Below are positions 8,540-20,575 of a stretch of 64,000 bases of DNA, piece by piece. A program made the translations under genes and the position numbers. The DNA is from Rikenella microfusus (GTDB lineage Bacteria > Bacteroidota > Bacteroidia > Bacteroidales > VadinHA17), in the NCBI GenBank assembly GCA_020722575.1, contig DYKN01000013.1, forward strand, positions 1-64,000, in the 5' to 3' direction. The notes beneath the pieces were generated by a model, which saw nothing but the letters and a program-made list of their open reading frames with translations, searched no databases and was not told the origin of the DNA. The stretch's first letter is position 1; every line of letters starts with the position of its first letter.

Positions 8540-9376
8540 TCATTTCTTGATTGCAGACAAAGGGATCTCCAAAAAGGAGTCAGTCTCTAATCTTACCAAC
8601 ACGGTTCCCTTGATGACATTAAAGTCTTTTACTATGGCCTTATATTCTGAAGGTCCGTTTTCAATTGGAAGATCCTTATCGACAAATTCAGCTGTAACAC
8701 GGATCATGGATTCCACTCTGGGAAAATCCTTTATCAACAAATTATACATCTGGTTTTCATGTGTCAAACAGCAAAGCAGACGACCACAGATTCCGGAAAT
8801 CTTATTGACATTCATTGACAAATTCTGGTCTTTTGCCGCTTTCATTGTAACAGCATCAAAATTGACCCTCATCCTATGACAACAGACCTCCATTCCACAG
8901 ACACCTAAACCACCTTCCATTTTGGTAGTATCTCTAGGCCCGACTTGACGGAGTTCTATCCGTGTTCTAAACGATCCTGCAAGATCCTTCACAAGTTCCC
9001 TGAAATCAACCCTGTTTTCTGAATAAAAAAAGAACAGAAGTTTAGTCTTATCAAAAAGATAATGAGCACGAAAAACTTTCATCTGCAATTTATGCTCTTC
9101 CACTTTTTTTTTGATGATGTTCAGTGCATCGTTTTCATCTGCCTTGTATTTCTTTAATTTGTCAAAATCTTCAGGATTTGCCAGTCGTATAAGATGATAA
9201 TCTGTTTTCCTATGGCATTTTGCCTCTTCAACCGATTCTACAACGATTTTTGCCATATCGTCACCGAATTCAGTTGAAATGATCGCCCAATGATTCTTGT
9301 GCCCTATGGGTTCCTTGGTTTTTACAAATCGAATGAGCGGGTCATATTCAACTCTGACACCGACATAGTATTGCAT
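8540..9376 (-). CDS. yaaT: PSP1 domain protein, RicT/YaaT family
   Basis: The 278-aa protein carries the PSP1 C-terminal domain with the cysteine signatures CGMEVCCHRM and GICGRLLCCL, which in B. subtilis RicT help coordinate iron-sulfur clusters. RicT works with RicA and RicF to stimulate RNase Y-dependent mRNA processing; here neither partner is in the window. It starts at the ATG whose A is the last base of the holB stop (TGATG), so translation is coupled. The position between holB and metG is as in Firmicutes. Confidence 0.92.
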   Translation of the reverse strand: MQYYVGVRVEYDPLIRFVKTKEPIGHKNHWAIISTEFGDDMAKIVVESVEEAKCHRKTDYHLIRLANPEDFDKLKKYKADENDALNIIKKKVEEHKLQMKVFRAHYLFDKTKLLFFFYSENRVDFRELVKDLAGSFRTRIELRQVGPRDTTKMEGGLGVCGMEVCCHRMRVNFDAVTMKAAKDQNLSMNVNKISGICGRLLCCLTHENQMYNLLIKDFPRVESMIRVTAEFVDKDLPIENGPSEYKAIVKDFNVIKGTVLVRLETDSFLEIPLSAIKK

Positions 9377-10398
9377 CAGGGATTCTCCTGTTCCTTTTCA
9401 ATGATTTTCCGCATTTCCAAGATCAAATATTCGATGGCTAATCTTAAATTGATATTGAAAACAAGGTCTTTTCTGACTGTCTCAATCAGCTCCATAATAC
9501 GAAACACTGAGTTTGCTTTGATTGAAATCAGACGACCGGAAGCTACATACATTTTCTTCGCTTCCACTCCTGAATTCAAGACAAGGACATCACGCCAATA
9601 GAGATATAATATATCCAATAATTTCGGAAAAATCAATTTTTCCTTATCCTGTCTCTTATCGAACACTTCACACGTAGACAATAGCATTTCAGGATCCAGT
9701 TCCGAGGCTTCCAACAGTTTTATGACTGAATCAGAAATCTCTTTCAGTTCAGCATAACTGGTATCATCTGAAAGTTCAAGAGCCGTCTTAAGACTTCCTG
9801 AAGCCAGCAGAGAGACTTCAGAAGCCTTAGTCGCCTCAATGGAATGATTTTGTTGGAGTATCAGACTGATATCTTCAGGTTGAAGAGGTTTCAATCGCAC
9901 TCGTACACACCTGGATTTGATAGTTGAAAGCATCTCATTAAGATTTGAAACAATGAGGATGATATGTGTGTTTTTGGGTGGCTCTTCTAACGTCTTCAAA
10001 ATGGCATTGGCAGCCTCATTCGTCATGTTTTCAGCATTATTGATGATTAAGACTTTTGATTCTGATTCAAAAGCTTTTAGGTTCAAGGTCTGAATGAGCA
10101 TCCTGATTTCATCAATTTTGATGATTTTTGATCCTTCGTCCAGTATAAGGATATCAGGATGGTTTCCAACGACAGCTTTCCTGCATGAAGGACATTGCAT
10201 ATTTCCAAAAGTCTCTTCCTGAAAATACTTGCAGTGGAGAGCCCTGGCAAATCTTTGTGCAATTAAGAATTTTCCTACACCTTCCGGACCATAAAACATT
10301 AAGGCTGAAGGAATCATTTTTTTTGTTACAAAGTGATTCAACAAAGAAATACAGTCTTTTTGACCTTCAATCCCTGTAAAAAAATCATTGAACAGCAT
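9376..10398 (-). CDS. holB: DNA polymerase III subunit delta prime
   Basis: A clamp-loader AAA+ protein of 340 aa. The P-loop reads GPEGVGKF, so the usual Ser/Thr after the Lys is Phe, which fits the non-ATP-hydrolysing delta prime rather than DnaX. A four-cysteine zinc module is partly visible (C..Y, MQCPSCRK), and the sensor region reads IKSRCVRVRL (SRC motif). It loads the beta clamp together with DnaX and HolA (not in this window). Located two bases after yaaR and touching yaaT. Confidence 0.93.
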   Translation of the reverse strand: MLFNDFFTGIEGQKDCISLLNHFVTKKMIPSALMFYGPEGVGKFLIAQRFARALHCKYFQEETFGNMQCPSCRKAVVGNHPDILILDEGSKIIKIDEIRMLIQTLNLKAFESESKVLIINNAENMTNEAANAILKTLEEPPKNTHIILIVSNLNEMLSTIKSRCVRVRLKPLQPEDISLILQQNHSIEATKASEVSLLASGSLKTALELSDDTSYAELKEISDSVIKLLEASELDPEMLLSTCEVFDKRQDKEKLIFPKLLDILYLYWRDVLVLNSGVEAKKMYVASGRLISIKANSVFRIMELIETVRKDLVFNINLRLAIEYLILEMRKIIEKEQENP

Positions 10399-10400
10399 AC

Positions 10401-10901
10401 TTATCCCCGCATATCCAATAAAAGTCCTCTTATTTCAGACAATCGCGCTGCCAGATTCAAAGCTTTTCCCTGCTGTTGTATGATGAGCAGTGACAACTCA
10501 TTCATTTTTTTATCGATAATTTTTACCAGTTTTGTTGGAGGAAGAGATTGCATTGTTCCTGTCTGCCTATTGCGTATGGTTCTCCCTTCCTTTTTTTCAC
10601 AGGTCATTGTTTCATGAACAGCCTTATCTATGAATTGTCTGACAATCACTTTGTATTTCACCAATTCTTCCAGTCCTGGTTTTTGCATAAACCGTTTTCC
10701 CTGTTTATCCATTTCATTGATTAGCTCGTTGAATGACGCATCCTCCATATTGTCCGTACCAACCCCTTGAATATTCAATTCATCAAGAAAAGAGGTTGAA
10801 CGGGTAGACACTTTTTCTACAGTAAAAACACCACTTTTTTTGGGTTTCAGCTTATATTGATCCCTAATTTTAGGCTGTTCAGGTTTTCCGACTTCAATCA
10901 T
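10401..10901 (-). CDS. yaaR: YaaR-family protein (DUF327)
   Basis: A 166-aa all-alpha protein of the YaaR/DUF327 family, recognised by its length, the helical KQGKRFMQKPGLEELVKYK segment, and its place between tmk and holB. Function is not established. I chose the ATG at 10901, which overlaps the tmk stop as ATGA; the longer frame from a TTG at 10919 would extend into tmk without a better ribosome site. Confidence 0.88.
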   Translation of the reverse strand: MIEVGKPEQPKIRDQYKLKPKKSGVFTVEKVSTRSTSFLDELNIQGVGTDNMEDASFNELINEMDKQGKRFMQKPGLEELVKYKVIVRQFIDKAVHETMTCEKKEGRTIRNRQTGTMQSLPPTKLVKIIDKKMNELSLLIIQQQGKALNLAARLSEIRGLLLDMRG

Positions 10902-11548
10902 AATTCTAAACCTGACCAATTTGTAAATTTTTCAATAATACGTGCATGAACATCCTCTATTGTCCCATTCGCATCAACAATAAGAAAACGATCAGGTTCA
11001 GCTGACGCCAATTCCAGATAAACTTTTCTGACTCGTTCATGAAAATCCAATGTTTGTTGCTCAATCCTGTCACCATTTTCCTCATTAAACTCTTTCCTGT
11101 TCTTTCTAGCGCGGAGCAGACCGGTTGAGGCATCTATATCAAGCAGAATAGTAATATCAGGTACAAGTTTATAACAGGCATATTCATTTAATTGTCTTAA
11201 CAAATCCAGTTCAATTCCCCTTCCACCGCCTTGATACGCATAGGTTGCATCAGAATATCTATCTGAAATAACGATAATGCCTTCTTCAAGTTTTGGCAGT
11301 ATCAATTCTTCAACATGCTGGGCACGATCTGCAAAATATAGGAAAAGCTCAGCGCGAGTGACAAGCCGTTGGTTCTCTGGATTCAATATGATCTGTCTAA
11401 AATTTTGCCCCAATGCGGTTCCCCCTGGTTCACGAGTTAGACAGACTTTCTTCCCTAGTGATTCAAGATATGTGGACAAAAGTCCGGCTTGCGTAGATTT
11501 TCCAGTACCTTCACAGCCTTCAAAAGTGATAAACATTGTTTTTGGCAT
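10898..11548 (-). CDS. tmk: Thymidylate kinase
   Basis: 216 aa. Phosphorylates dTMP to dTDP. The P-loop is FEGCEGTGKSTQ, followed by the TREPGG motif, the DRY motif (ISDRYSDATYAYQG) and the LID region rich in Arg (LRARKNRKEF). First gene of the tmk-yaaR-holB-yaaT-metG operon. No Shine-Dalgarno is visible before the ATG; the upstream stretch TATATTATAAC ends at the ATG, so a very short or absent leader is possible. Confidence 0.95.
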   Translation of the reverse strand: MPKTMFITFEGCEGTGKSTQAGLLSTYLESLGKKVCLTREPGGTALGQNFRQIILNPENQRLVTRAELFLYFADRAQHVEELILPKLEEGIIVISDRYSDATYAYQGGGRGIELDLLRQLNEYACYKLVPDITILLDIDASTGLLRARKNRKEFNEENGDRIEQQTLDFHERVRKVYLELASAEPDRFLIVDANGTIEDVHARIIEKFTNWSGLEL

Positions 11549-11623
11549 GTTATAATATACACATTTCTTGGGATTTTTCTATTTTATATTTTTAGAAAAT
11601 TCAAAAGATCATTTAGAAGAAAA

Positions 11624-12604
11624 TCATTTCATCCTAATAATGTATGGCCAAGGATCAACAGCAGTCGTCCCAATCCGTATTTCATAATGCAGATGATAGC
11701 CAGTAGCGAGTCCTGTTTTGCCTACATAAGCGATAACCTGACCTTTCTTGACTCTTTGCCCGATTCCAGCTTTAAGCCGAAGACAATGACCGTATCTGGT
11801 AGAAAAACCATAAGCGTGGTTAATAATAAGATAATTGCCTAATTCTGAATTAAATCCACCAGATTGTACAATACCATCAGCCGTTGCGACAATGGGAGCT
11901 CCCGCATAAATGGCAATATCCAATCCCAAGTGAAATTCTGGACGTTTTTTAATGGGGTGTTCCCGCCATCCGAATTCACTGGAAACATATCCACCTTCTG
12001 GAATTGGCCATAACGTAGGAAGCTTGTCCAAAATATCTTTTTGTAATGCTATATAATCATTCATTTTACTGATTACATCTTTTGTAATGGACAGATCATG
12101 TTCAATGTTCCTCAATTTCATATCTATTTCAGAATCGGGCTTCCCTGGGAAAAGAACATCATTTGATAAAGAGAGGTTCTGTACCAGAGTGGCCCCTCCC
12201 ATTCCCCAAACGTCAAACCGTTTTCTTTTGTCATTTTGTGCCAAACACATCATTCTGGATACTTCCGGTTTTAAGGCATTGATACTTGCCTGAAACCTAT
12301 ATACTTGTTTTTCAAAAATCTTCTTTTCATTAATGAATTTAGACTCATTGTCCTTGAATTTCGAATAATCTTCTGTAAATGTTGAACGATTCAATAATAA
12401 AACTGCGTTTATCGTGACAATCATCAGAACTAATGCTATAGACAGATAAATTGCTGAATATGGGATATGAAGGGTTTTAATATGCTCTTCAGTGGCTGGA
12501 ACGAGTAAAACAGTGATTCGTTCCTTTCCTTTTTGATGTATTTTTGAGAAGAAAGATTTAATGGCAATGGACCACTTATATATGCTTACTACCAAGTTCT
12601 TCAT
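11624..12604 (-). CDS. M23 family metallopeptidase, membrane-anchored
   Basis: 326 aa: a cytoplasmic N-terminus with one membrane span (about 49-70), a coiled-coil region (about 75-190) and a C-terminal LytM/peptidase_M23 domain. The zinc ligands are present: HLGLD (HxxxD) and HLHYE (HxH), with RYGHC between them. It should cleave peptidoglycan cross-links in the periplasm or act with cell-division or shape factors. It ends 75 bases before tmk. An extended -10 promoter lies about 60 bases upstream. Confidence 0.9.
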   Translation of the reverse strand: MKNLVVSIYKWSIAIKSFFSKIHQKGKERITVLLVPATEEHIKTLHIPYSAIYLSIALVLMIVTINAVLLLNRSTFTEDYSKFKDNESKFINEKKIFEKQVYRFQASINALKPEVSRMMCLAQNDKRKRFDVWGMGGATLVQNLSLSNDVLFPGKPDSEIDMKLRNIEHDLSITKDVISKMNDYIALQKDILDKLPTLWPIPEGGYVSSEFGWREHPIKKRPEFHLGLDIAIYAGAPIVATADGIVQSGGFNSELGNYLIINHAYGFSTRYGHCLRLKAGIGQRVKKGQVIAYVGKTGLATGYHLHYEIRIGTTAVDPWPYIIRMK

Positions 12605-12662
12605 AAAATATCATATTCTCTTTTGAACATCTGATCAAACCTATACAAGAAATCGTCATCGG

Positions 12663-12671
12663 ATTATAACA
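12663..12671 (-). promoter_or_regulatory. Extended -10 promoter for the M23 peptidase gene
   Basis: On the minus strand the sequence reads TGTTATAAT, an extended -10 (TG-n-TATAAT), about 59 bases before the M23 start codon. There is no clear -35, as is usual for extended -10 promoters. Confidence 0.4.
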
Positions 12672-12715
12672 TATATTTATATCGTCATTTATAAATAAAA
12701 AAACAAGGATGGTCA

Positions 12716-15504
<2,789 letters not shown>

Positions 15505-15531
15505 CTAAAATTTCTATTTGTATTTAATATA

Positions 15532-16746
15532 TCAATTTAAAGGTTCATATTCAACTATGCCAGATTTCCCTAAAAACTGATTATTTTCTAATACTAAAAG
15601 TGGACATCCAGCGCATGCTTTCTTACAATGTTTCCTATCTAAATATAGAAAACCTTGTTCCAATTGCTCTCCCATTCTTATCGTCTTTTCCAAAAAGATA
15701 GATTTCCATTTATTGACAACCCTGTTATCTTCATATCCAGGCATCTTCTTATAATAAGCCATGACATCCCTTTTCCAGATAGGGAAATATGTCATAATAA
15801 CCGGAATCATCACATTCACAAGGAGAAGCCCCGCATATGCTACGGAAAACCCAGATTCCCTGAAAGCCCCATCCATTTTTGCAAACCAACTTTCTGGAAA
15901 CGCAGTTTTCCTGGAATACAAATCTTCTAATTCATACAATAAATCCATACATATCCCACTTTCAAACAATTCAAACGATTTCTTGAACCTATTCAAAGGA
16001 TAGTTAACTGGTCTTATTCCACAGAACCTCCTTTTAACTGGTGCTTCCAATAGATACCCTTTTAATTTGATCAATCCTTGTGTTGGATTTAAAACGAATT
16101 CCTTCCAATCCACCATCTCTGAGATGTTTATGAAATCATCAAAATGATGGGGCTTCCCTAAAAAAAGAAACAACTGCCTACAAAAAGACTCCTTAAAAGT
16201 TAACCGAAAGGAATCCAAATGTTTGATAAACTTTGCTTTTAATATCATCCTTTTAGCACCCATAAGAAGAAGTTTGTCAGATATTCTTGAAAATTCATAC
16301 ACTTCCCTTGAAAAAAGCTTGTGACATGGCATAAAAGCTGACATTAATTTACGGTCATATTCAGTCTTTTTTTTTATCTTTAATTCGCGTATTGAATCCA
16401 AAATTTCAGGATTGATAACTGAATACATAATACGTTTACCTTCAGAATTCTCTAGTCTTAAAGGGTGATGATCCGCATATACGCAAATCTGTAAAATGAC
16501 ATTATTAAAGACTGGATTCTTATAATGACCATGTTTAAACCAGTTTGAGGAGTTAACATCAAATTCAATGTCACCTTCCAAAATATCCTCACCTATTTTC
16601 AATAAACAATGCGTAAAATCTGGACCAGACCGAGGATTAAAATCACCAATTTTCAAGATTCTGATAGACCTCATGTAACTATCACTTATAATAGATGTTA
16701 TATTAAACATCTTGAAAAACCTATTAATCATGCTTATTTCATCCAT
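15532..16746 (-). CDS. DUF2851 family protein
   Basis: 404 aa resembling the DUF2851 family, best known from Bacteroidota but also found elsewhere. The N-terminal part (PRSGPDFTHCLLKIGEDILEG then DIEFDVNSSNWFKHGH) gives the clearest family match. The C-terminus has a Cys-rich tail (CKKACAGCPLL). Function is unknown. A TAGGAG ribosome site lies 8 bases before the ATG. A promoter with a perfect TATAAT is upstream at 16800-16826, and an inverted repeat sits just beyond it. Confidence 0.72.
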   Translation of the reverse strand: MDEISMINRFFKMFNITSIISDSYMRSIRILKIGDFNPRSGPDFTHCLLKIGEDILEGDIEFDVNSSNWFKHGHYKNPVFNNVILQICVYADHHPLRLENSEGKRIMYSVINPEILDSIRELKIKKKTEYDRKLMSAFMPCHKLFSREVYEFSRISDKLLLMGAKRMILKAKFIKHLDSFRLTFKESFCRQLFLFLGKPHHFDDFINISEMVDWKEFVLNPTQGLIKLKGYLLEAPVKRRFCGIRPVNYPLNRFKKSFELFESGICMDLLYELEDLYSRKTAFPESWFAKMDGAFRESGFSVAYAGLLLVNVMIPVIMTYFPIWKRDVMAYYKKMPGYEDNRVVNKWKSIFLEKTIRMGEQLEQGFLYLDRKHCKKACAGCPLLVLENNQFLGKSGIVEYEPLN

Positions 16747-16799
16747 TTCACAGCTCCTAAAGATATTTTTTTTTGTGGAAAAAACAGAATATGATCTAT

Positions 16800-16826
16800 A
16801 TTATAAATGCTCACTATATGTAACAA
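16800..16826 (-). promoter_or_regulatory. Promoter for the DUF2851 gene
   Basis: On the minus strand TTGTTA (16826-16821) and a perfect TATAAT (16805-16800) are separated by 15 bases. It faces away from the sigma-factor gene in the divergent intergenic region. Confidence 0.5.
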
Positions 16827-16827
16827 G

Positions 16828-16848
16828 TGGAACTCTACAAATGTTCCA
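16828..16848. promoter_or_regulatory. Inverted repeat, possible operator
   Basis: TGGAAC (16828-16833) and GTTCCA (16843-16848) are perfect inverted arms separated by 9 bases. It sits directly upstream of the -35 of the DUF2851 promoter and between the divergent DUF2851 and sigma-factor genes. The GAAC...GTTC core recalls LexA-type operators, but the spacer is longer than those I know. Confidence 0.3.
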
Positions 16849-16918
16849 TTAATTAAAATATTAAGGATTTTTTCCGATAATTAGCATTATCTCTGGATTA
16901 AAAGAGTGTGATTTCATA

Positions 16919-16945
16919 TTGGCATCGTAGATAAAAGACTATAAC
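16919..16945 (+). promoter_or_regulatory. Candidate promoter for the sigma-factor gene
   Basis: TTGGCA (16919-16924), a 15-base spacer and TATAAC (16940-16945). A start at about 16952 would give a short leader containing GAGGAG (16968-16973) in front of the ATG at 16983. Confidence 0.35.
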
Positions 16946-16982
16946 GAGTAAAATGAGTGCATACAATGAGGAGCTTCATGAA

Positions 16983-18104
16983 ATGAAAAAATCGAAAACA
17001 AAGAAAAAAGATGAAAAAATCAAAATAAAAAAAACCGGAAAAATCAAAGAGACAGATGAAAAATATGTAAAAGATGATGACCTTGACGAAGGGGAAAGCG
17101 AAGAGACCTCCTATTTTCTAGGAGAACCTACAAGTGGTGCTGAAGAAGAAACACAAGAAGAAGAATTCAAGGATGATGAGACTATAGAAAAAGATATCAT
17201 GATGAATGACATGATTCATCTTGATAATCGTGCAGAAGAAGATGAGCTTCTCGATCTTTCGGAAACCCTTACAGTCAATGACAATACCTTGTCACTATAT
17301 CTTTCTGAAATAAACAAGATATCCTTGCTGACACGCGAAGAAGAAAATTATCTAGCGAGAAGATCTGCTTTGAATGATGAACGTGCAAAAGAAAGGCTTA
17401 TCACGGCAAACTTGAGATTTGTTGTAAGTGTGGCAAAAAAATACCAGGTGAGTGGCGTATCACTCCTCGATCTGATCAATGAAGGAAACCTAGGGCTTAT
17501 CAAAGCTGTTGAAAAATTTGATTATACAAAAGGATTCCATTTCATTTCATACGCTGTCTGGTGGATCAAACAGTCTATTTTAAAAGCTATAGCAGAAAAA
17601 TCAAGACTTGTTCGTCTTCCCCTGAACAGGGCCAATGAACTTAAAAAGATTGAAGATAATATCTCCTCCCTTTCTTCTAACCTAAATCGCCTTCCTTCCA
17701 TCGCTGAAATTGCGGAAGACCTGGACATGGAAGATGGCGACGTATCACATCTCCTGAACCTGGCTCAGTCGCATATATCCATAGACAGCCCTATCAGTCA
17801 TGACAACAGCAAATCATTTATCGAAGTCATACGCAACTGCAATGCAGATATTCCTGAGAAAAAGATGGAATTTAAATCCCTGCAAGATACTTTAGACAAG
17901 GTATTAGGAACACTTTCAAAAAAAGAGAAGACTATTCTTGAACATAGATATGGTATTTCCGGGAAACCCAAGCTCTCATTAGAAAAAATAGGGAAAAAAT
18001 TCAGTCTTTCAAAAGAGCGCATCAGACAAATTGAAAAAAGCGCCATACGAAAACTGAAACGATCCACACGCAAGGAAAAACTCAAGGATTTCTTCCTTCC
18101 CTGA
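16983..18104 (+). CDS. rpoD: RNA polymerase sigma factor of the RpoD/SigA family
   Basis: About 373 aa. The first ~85 residues are a Lys-rich then acidic, low-complexity tail with no region 1.1 that I recognise. Then follow region 1.2 (DNTLSLYLSEINKISLLTREEE), region 2 (ANLRFVVSVAKKYQ, DLINEGNLGLIKAVEKFD, and SYAVWWIKQSI), region 3, and region 4 with helix-turn-helix (LEKIGKKFSLSKERIRQIE). This is a primary-type or closely related group 2 sigma. Without a second sigma to compare, rpoD is a likely name only. I favour the ATG at 16983 (GAGGAG 9 bases upstream); an in-frame ATG at 16953 is also possible. Confidence 0.88.
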   Translation: MKKSKTKKKDEKIKIKKTGKIKETDEKYVKDDDLDEGESEETSYFLGEPTSGAEEETQEEEFKDDETIEKDIMMNDMIHLDNRAEEDELLDLSETLTVNDNTLSLYLSEINKISLLTREEENYLARRSALNDERAKERLITANLRFVVSVAKKYQVSGVSLLDLINEGNLGLIKAVEKFDYTKGFHFISYAVWWIKQSILKAIAEKSRLVRLPLNRANELKKIEDNISSLSSNLNRLPSIAEIAEDLDMEDGDVSHLLNLAQSHISIDSPISHDNSKSFIEVIRNCNADIPEKKMEFKSLQDTLDKVLGTLSKKEKTILEHRYGISGKPKLSLEKIGKKFSLSKERIRQIEKSAIRKLKRSTRKEKLKDFFLP

Positions 18105-18151
18105 TTTTTCTCTTTTTTTTCTCATCATAAAACATTCAAAAAGGAGAAAAC

Positions 18152-18955
18152 ATGTCTGATTCAGTCTTATTTATTGGTTCTGGGAATATGGGTTCTGCTA
18201 TCATCAAAGGCTGTGTGAATAGCAAACTCCTGGACCCATCTGATATCAGTGTCTATGACAAAGATCCGGTGAAAACTTCAAAACTCGGCATAGAAAATCT
18301 AAATATCCTGACAGAACTTTCACTGGTAGAAACATATTCAGCCATTCTCATTGCAGTAAAACCGAAAGATATGGATTCTGTGCTCACAGAACTTTCAAAG
18401 TCAAAAACAAATCAAGGGATCATTATTTCAATAGTAGCAGGTATCACGATTCGCCATATTTCTCAAATCCTTGGGACAGAAAAACCTATAGCCCGGGTTA
18501 TGCCAAACATGAATGCGTTGATTTCTGCAGGTATGAATGTCATAGCCTACAATAAGTCTGTCGATGAAAAAAAGCGGGAACTGACAAAAGCTATTTTCAA
18601 GTCAGTCGGTGAAATCCTTGAAACGGATGAATCTAAAATGAATGCTGTAACTGGGCTTTCAGGATCAGGTCCTGCTTTTGTCTTTATGTTCATACAAGCT
18701 CTTGCTGATGGCGGTGTCAAGGTAGGACTTTCCCGTGATGAGGCTCTTTTACTTGCGACAGAAACTGTGCTGGGGTCAGCAAAAACCGTCAAATATTCAG
18801 GTATTCATCCTGAAAAACTGAAGGATATGGTCGCTTCTCCCGGCGGGACAACCATTGAAGGAATCCATATACTTGAACAGAATAAATTCAGAGGACTGAT
18901 AATGGAAGCTGTCGAAGTTGCAAAAAACAAAGCTGATGTGCTAGGAGAAAAATAA
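18152..18955 (+). CDS. proC: Pyrroline-5-carboxylate reductase
   Basis: 267 aa. Catalyses the last step of proline synthesis using NAD(P)H. The Rossmann fingerprint FIGSGNMGSAI is at the N-terminus. The C-terminal signature is complete: GSGPAFVFMFIQALADGG, and VASPGGTTIEG. AAGGAG precedes the ATG by 7 bases. proA and proB are not in the window. The yggT gene starts on the base after its stop. Confidence 0.95.
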   Translation: MSDSVLFIGSGNMGSAIIKGCVNSKLLDPSDISVYDKDPVKTSKLGIENLNILTELSLVETYSAILIAVKPKDMDSVLTELSKSKTNQGIIISIVAGITIRHISQILGTEKPIARVMPNMNALISAGMNVIAYNKSVDEKKRELTKAIFKSVGEILETDESKMNAVTGLSGSGPAFVFMFIQALADGGVKVGLSRDEALLLATETVLGSAKTVKYSGIHPEKLKDMVASPGGTTIEGIHILEQNKFRGLIMEAVEVAKNKADVLGEK

Positions 18956-19237
18956 ATGCCCAATTTTACTGTAATCCTCAAATTGAATCCTGTTGTAGGA
19001 ATCATATATCTGGCATTATGGTTATTCAGTATTTTTATTTTTATCAGGATTATTATTTCCTGGATTAATCCAGATCCCTATAACAAACTTGTTCTTTTTA
19101 TAAGTGAGATAACAGATCCTTATCTGAATTTTTTCAGAAGATATACACCTATCCAGATTGGTTTTTTTGACCTTTCACCAATTATTGCCATTATCGTCCT
19201 TAATATTGCAATGTGGATTGTTGTAAGATTCATCTAA
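18956..19237 (+). CDS. yggT: YggT family membrane protein
   Basis: 93 aa with two membrane spans around a conserved IIISWINPDPYN loop and DPYLNFFRRYTPI, typical of half-size YggT/YlmG proteins. It is encoded immediately after proC, a common pairing. YlmG-type proteins are linked to division-plane organisation in other bacteria; the role here is inferred only. It ends 5 bases from the converging PTS gene. Confidence 0.88.
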   Translation: MPNFTVILKLNPVVGIIYLALWLFSIFIFIRIIISWINPDPYNKLVLFISEITDPYLNFFRRYTPIQIGFFDLSPIIAIIVLNIAMWIVVRFI

Positions 19238-19242
19238 AAAGA

Positions 19243-19704
19243 CTATAAACCGGTTTCTATCTCCCTAATAATCCCTATAATTTCATCGGCACTTTCTGAA
19301 TGAAGAATTTTTTCACGGACAGAATCATTATTGACAAAAAAAGCGATTTCTTTCAGCATGGCTATATGCGGTCCAGCTAAGTCTGGAGTTGATAATAACA
19401 AGAAAATAATTTTGGCAGGTTGCCCGTCCAACGATTCAAATGGAATCCCTTCGATAGATAGTCCAATGGCCATTGTCAATTCAGTGACACCTGACGTTTT
19501 CCCATGTGGAACTGCAATACCATGTTCCAGACCTGTTGAGCCTTGTTTTTCACGTTCCCATACATCCTTAATGACAAGTCCTCTATTAATTATTACTCCG
19601 TTCTTTTCTAAAAGGATTACAAGTTCCTCAATGGCAGATTGTTTGTCTCTGGACTCCATCCTCATTTTTACAGTACGTTCATTCACATATTTCAGTAAAG
19701 ACAT
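19243..19704 (-). CDS. PTS EIIA-type (PtsN-like) domain protein
   Basis: 153 aa, a single fructose/mannitol-type EIIA domain. The phosphorylatable histidine is H67 in GIAVPHGKTSGV. Stand-alone EIIA-Ntr-like proteins usually regulate rather than transport, and no permease (EIIB/EIIC) is in the window. A GGAGAT sequence precedes the ATG. It ends the his-DEAD operon and converges with yggT. Confidence 0.87.
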   Translation of the reverse strand: MSLLKYVNERTVKMRMESRDKQSAIEELVILLEKNGVIINRGLVIKDVWEREKQGSTGLEHGIAVPHGKTSGVTELTMAIGLSIEGIPFESLDGQPAKIIFLLLSTPDLAGPHIAMLKEIAFFVNNDSVREKILHSESADEIIGIIREIETGL

Positions 19705-19732
19705 ATTTAGAAAATCTCCAGGATTATCCTAT

Positions 19733-20575
19733 TTATATTCTAGCAGACTCAATGCTGGTTAACAAAATCCCTTTACAACCAAGATTAGAAAGTTTATCCA
19801 TAACAAGATTCGCCTCATTTTTCTTAACCACTGCTTTGACAGCGAACCAGTCTTTCTCATGCAGGGAACTTATTGTAGGGGAAGAAAGCCCCGGAGTAAT
19901 CGAACAAGCATCTTCCAATATTTCTTTGGGGACATCATATTCTATTAACATCCACGACATGGCTACAAGCCGGCCTTCCAATCTTTTATGCAAAACATGG
20001 ACTTCCGGAAGTGATGCACGGCCTGGATGAGCGAAAAGTGCTGCTTGAGAAAAAAATATGGGGTCACCAAGAATACGAAGTCCTGCCTGCTTCAAGGTAG
20101 ATCCTGTTTCAACAACATCGACCACAGCATCAGCAACCCCAAGATTTACGCTGATTTCAACCGCACCTGTCAACACGATGAGTTCAGGGGGATTATCCAC
20201 GAAATGTCTTTTTACAATCTGTGGAAAACTTGTAGCGATCCTCTTGTTCTGAAGTTCTTTTATCTCTTTGTATGGGCTCTCTATCGGGACTGCAGCACAA
20301 TGCTTTGATGCCCCGTATCCTAAATCAAGCACCTTTTCACAAGGGACTGCCGCTTCAACAACAAAATCAACGCCAGTCACTCCAGCATCAATAATACCCT
20401 TTCCTACATACATTGGGATATCATCAGGCCGAAGAAAAAAGAATTCGACTGCATTTTCAATATCTAAGGAACTTAGAGATCGTGAATTTTTAGCAACCTT
20501 ATATCCGCATGATTTGAAAAGATCCATTGTCGGTTCAAAAAGTTGCCCTTTATTAGGAAGTGCCACTTTTATCAT
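19733..20575 (-). CDS. hisG: ATP phosphoribosyltransferase, long form
   Basis: 280 aa: the long HisG type with a C-terminal regulatory ACT-like domain (SLHEKDWFAVKAVVKKNEANLVMDKLSNLGCKGILLTSIE), so it should be self-sufficient and histidine-inhibited without HisZ. The PRPP-binding loop is DVVETGSTLKQAGL. It starts 4 bases inside hisE. It commits PRPP and ATP to histidine synthesis; the other his genes are elsewhere. Confidence 0.94.
   Translation of the reverse strand: MIKVALPNKGQLFEPTMDLFKSCGYKVAKNSRSLSSLDIENAVEFFFLRPDDIPMYVGKGIIDAGVTGVDFVVEAAVPCEKVLDLGYGASKHCAAVPIESPYKEIKELQNKRIATSFPQIVKRHFVDNPPELIVLTGAVEISVNLGVADAVVDVVETGSTLKQAGLRILGDPIFFSQAALFAHPGRASLPEVHVLHKRLEGRLVAMSWMLIEYDVPKEILEDACSITPGLSSPTISSLHEKDWFAVKAVVKKNEANLVMDKLSNLGCKGILLTSIESARI

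Noticed and set aside
19246..19255. AAACCGGTTT palindrome near the yggT/PTS gene ends as a terminator
   Set aside because: It is a 10-base self-complementary word inside the PTS coding end with no loop or T run.
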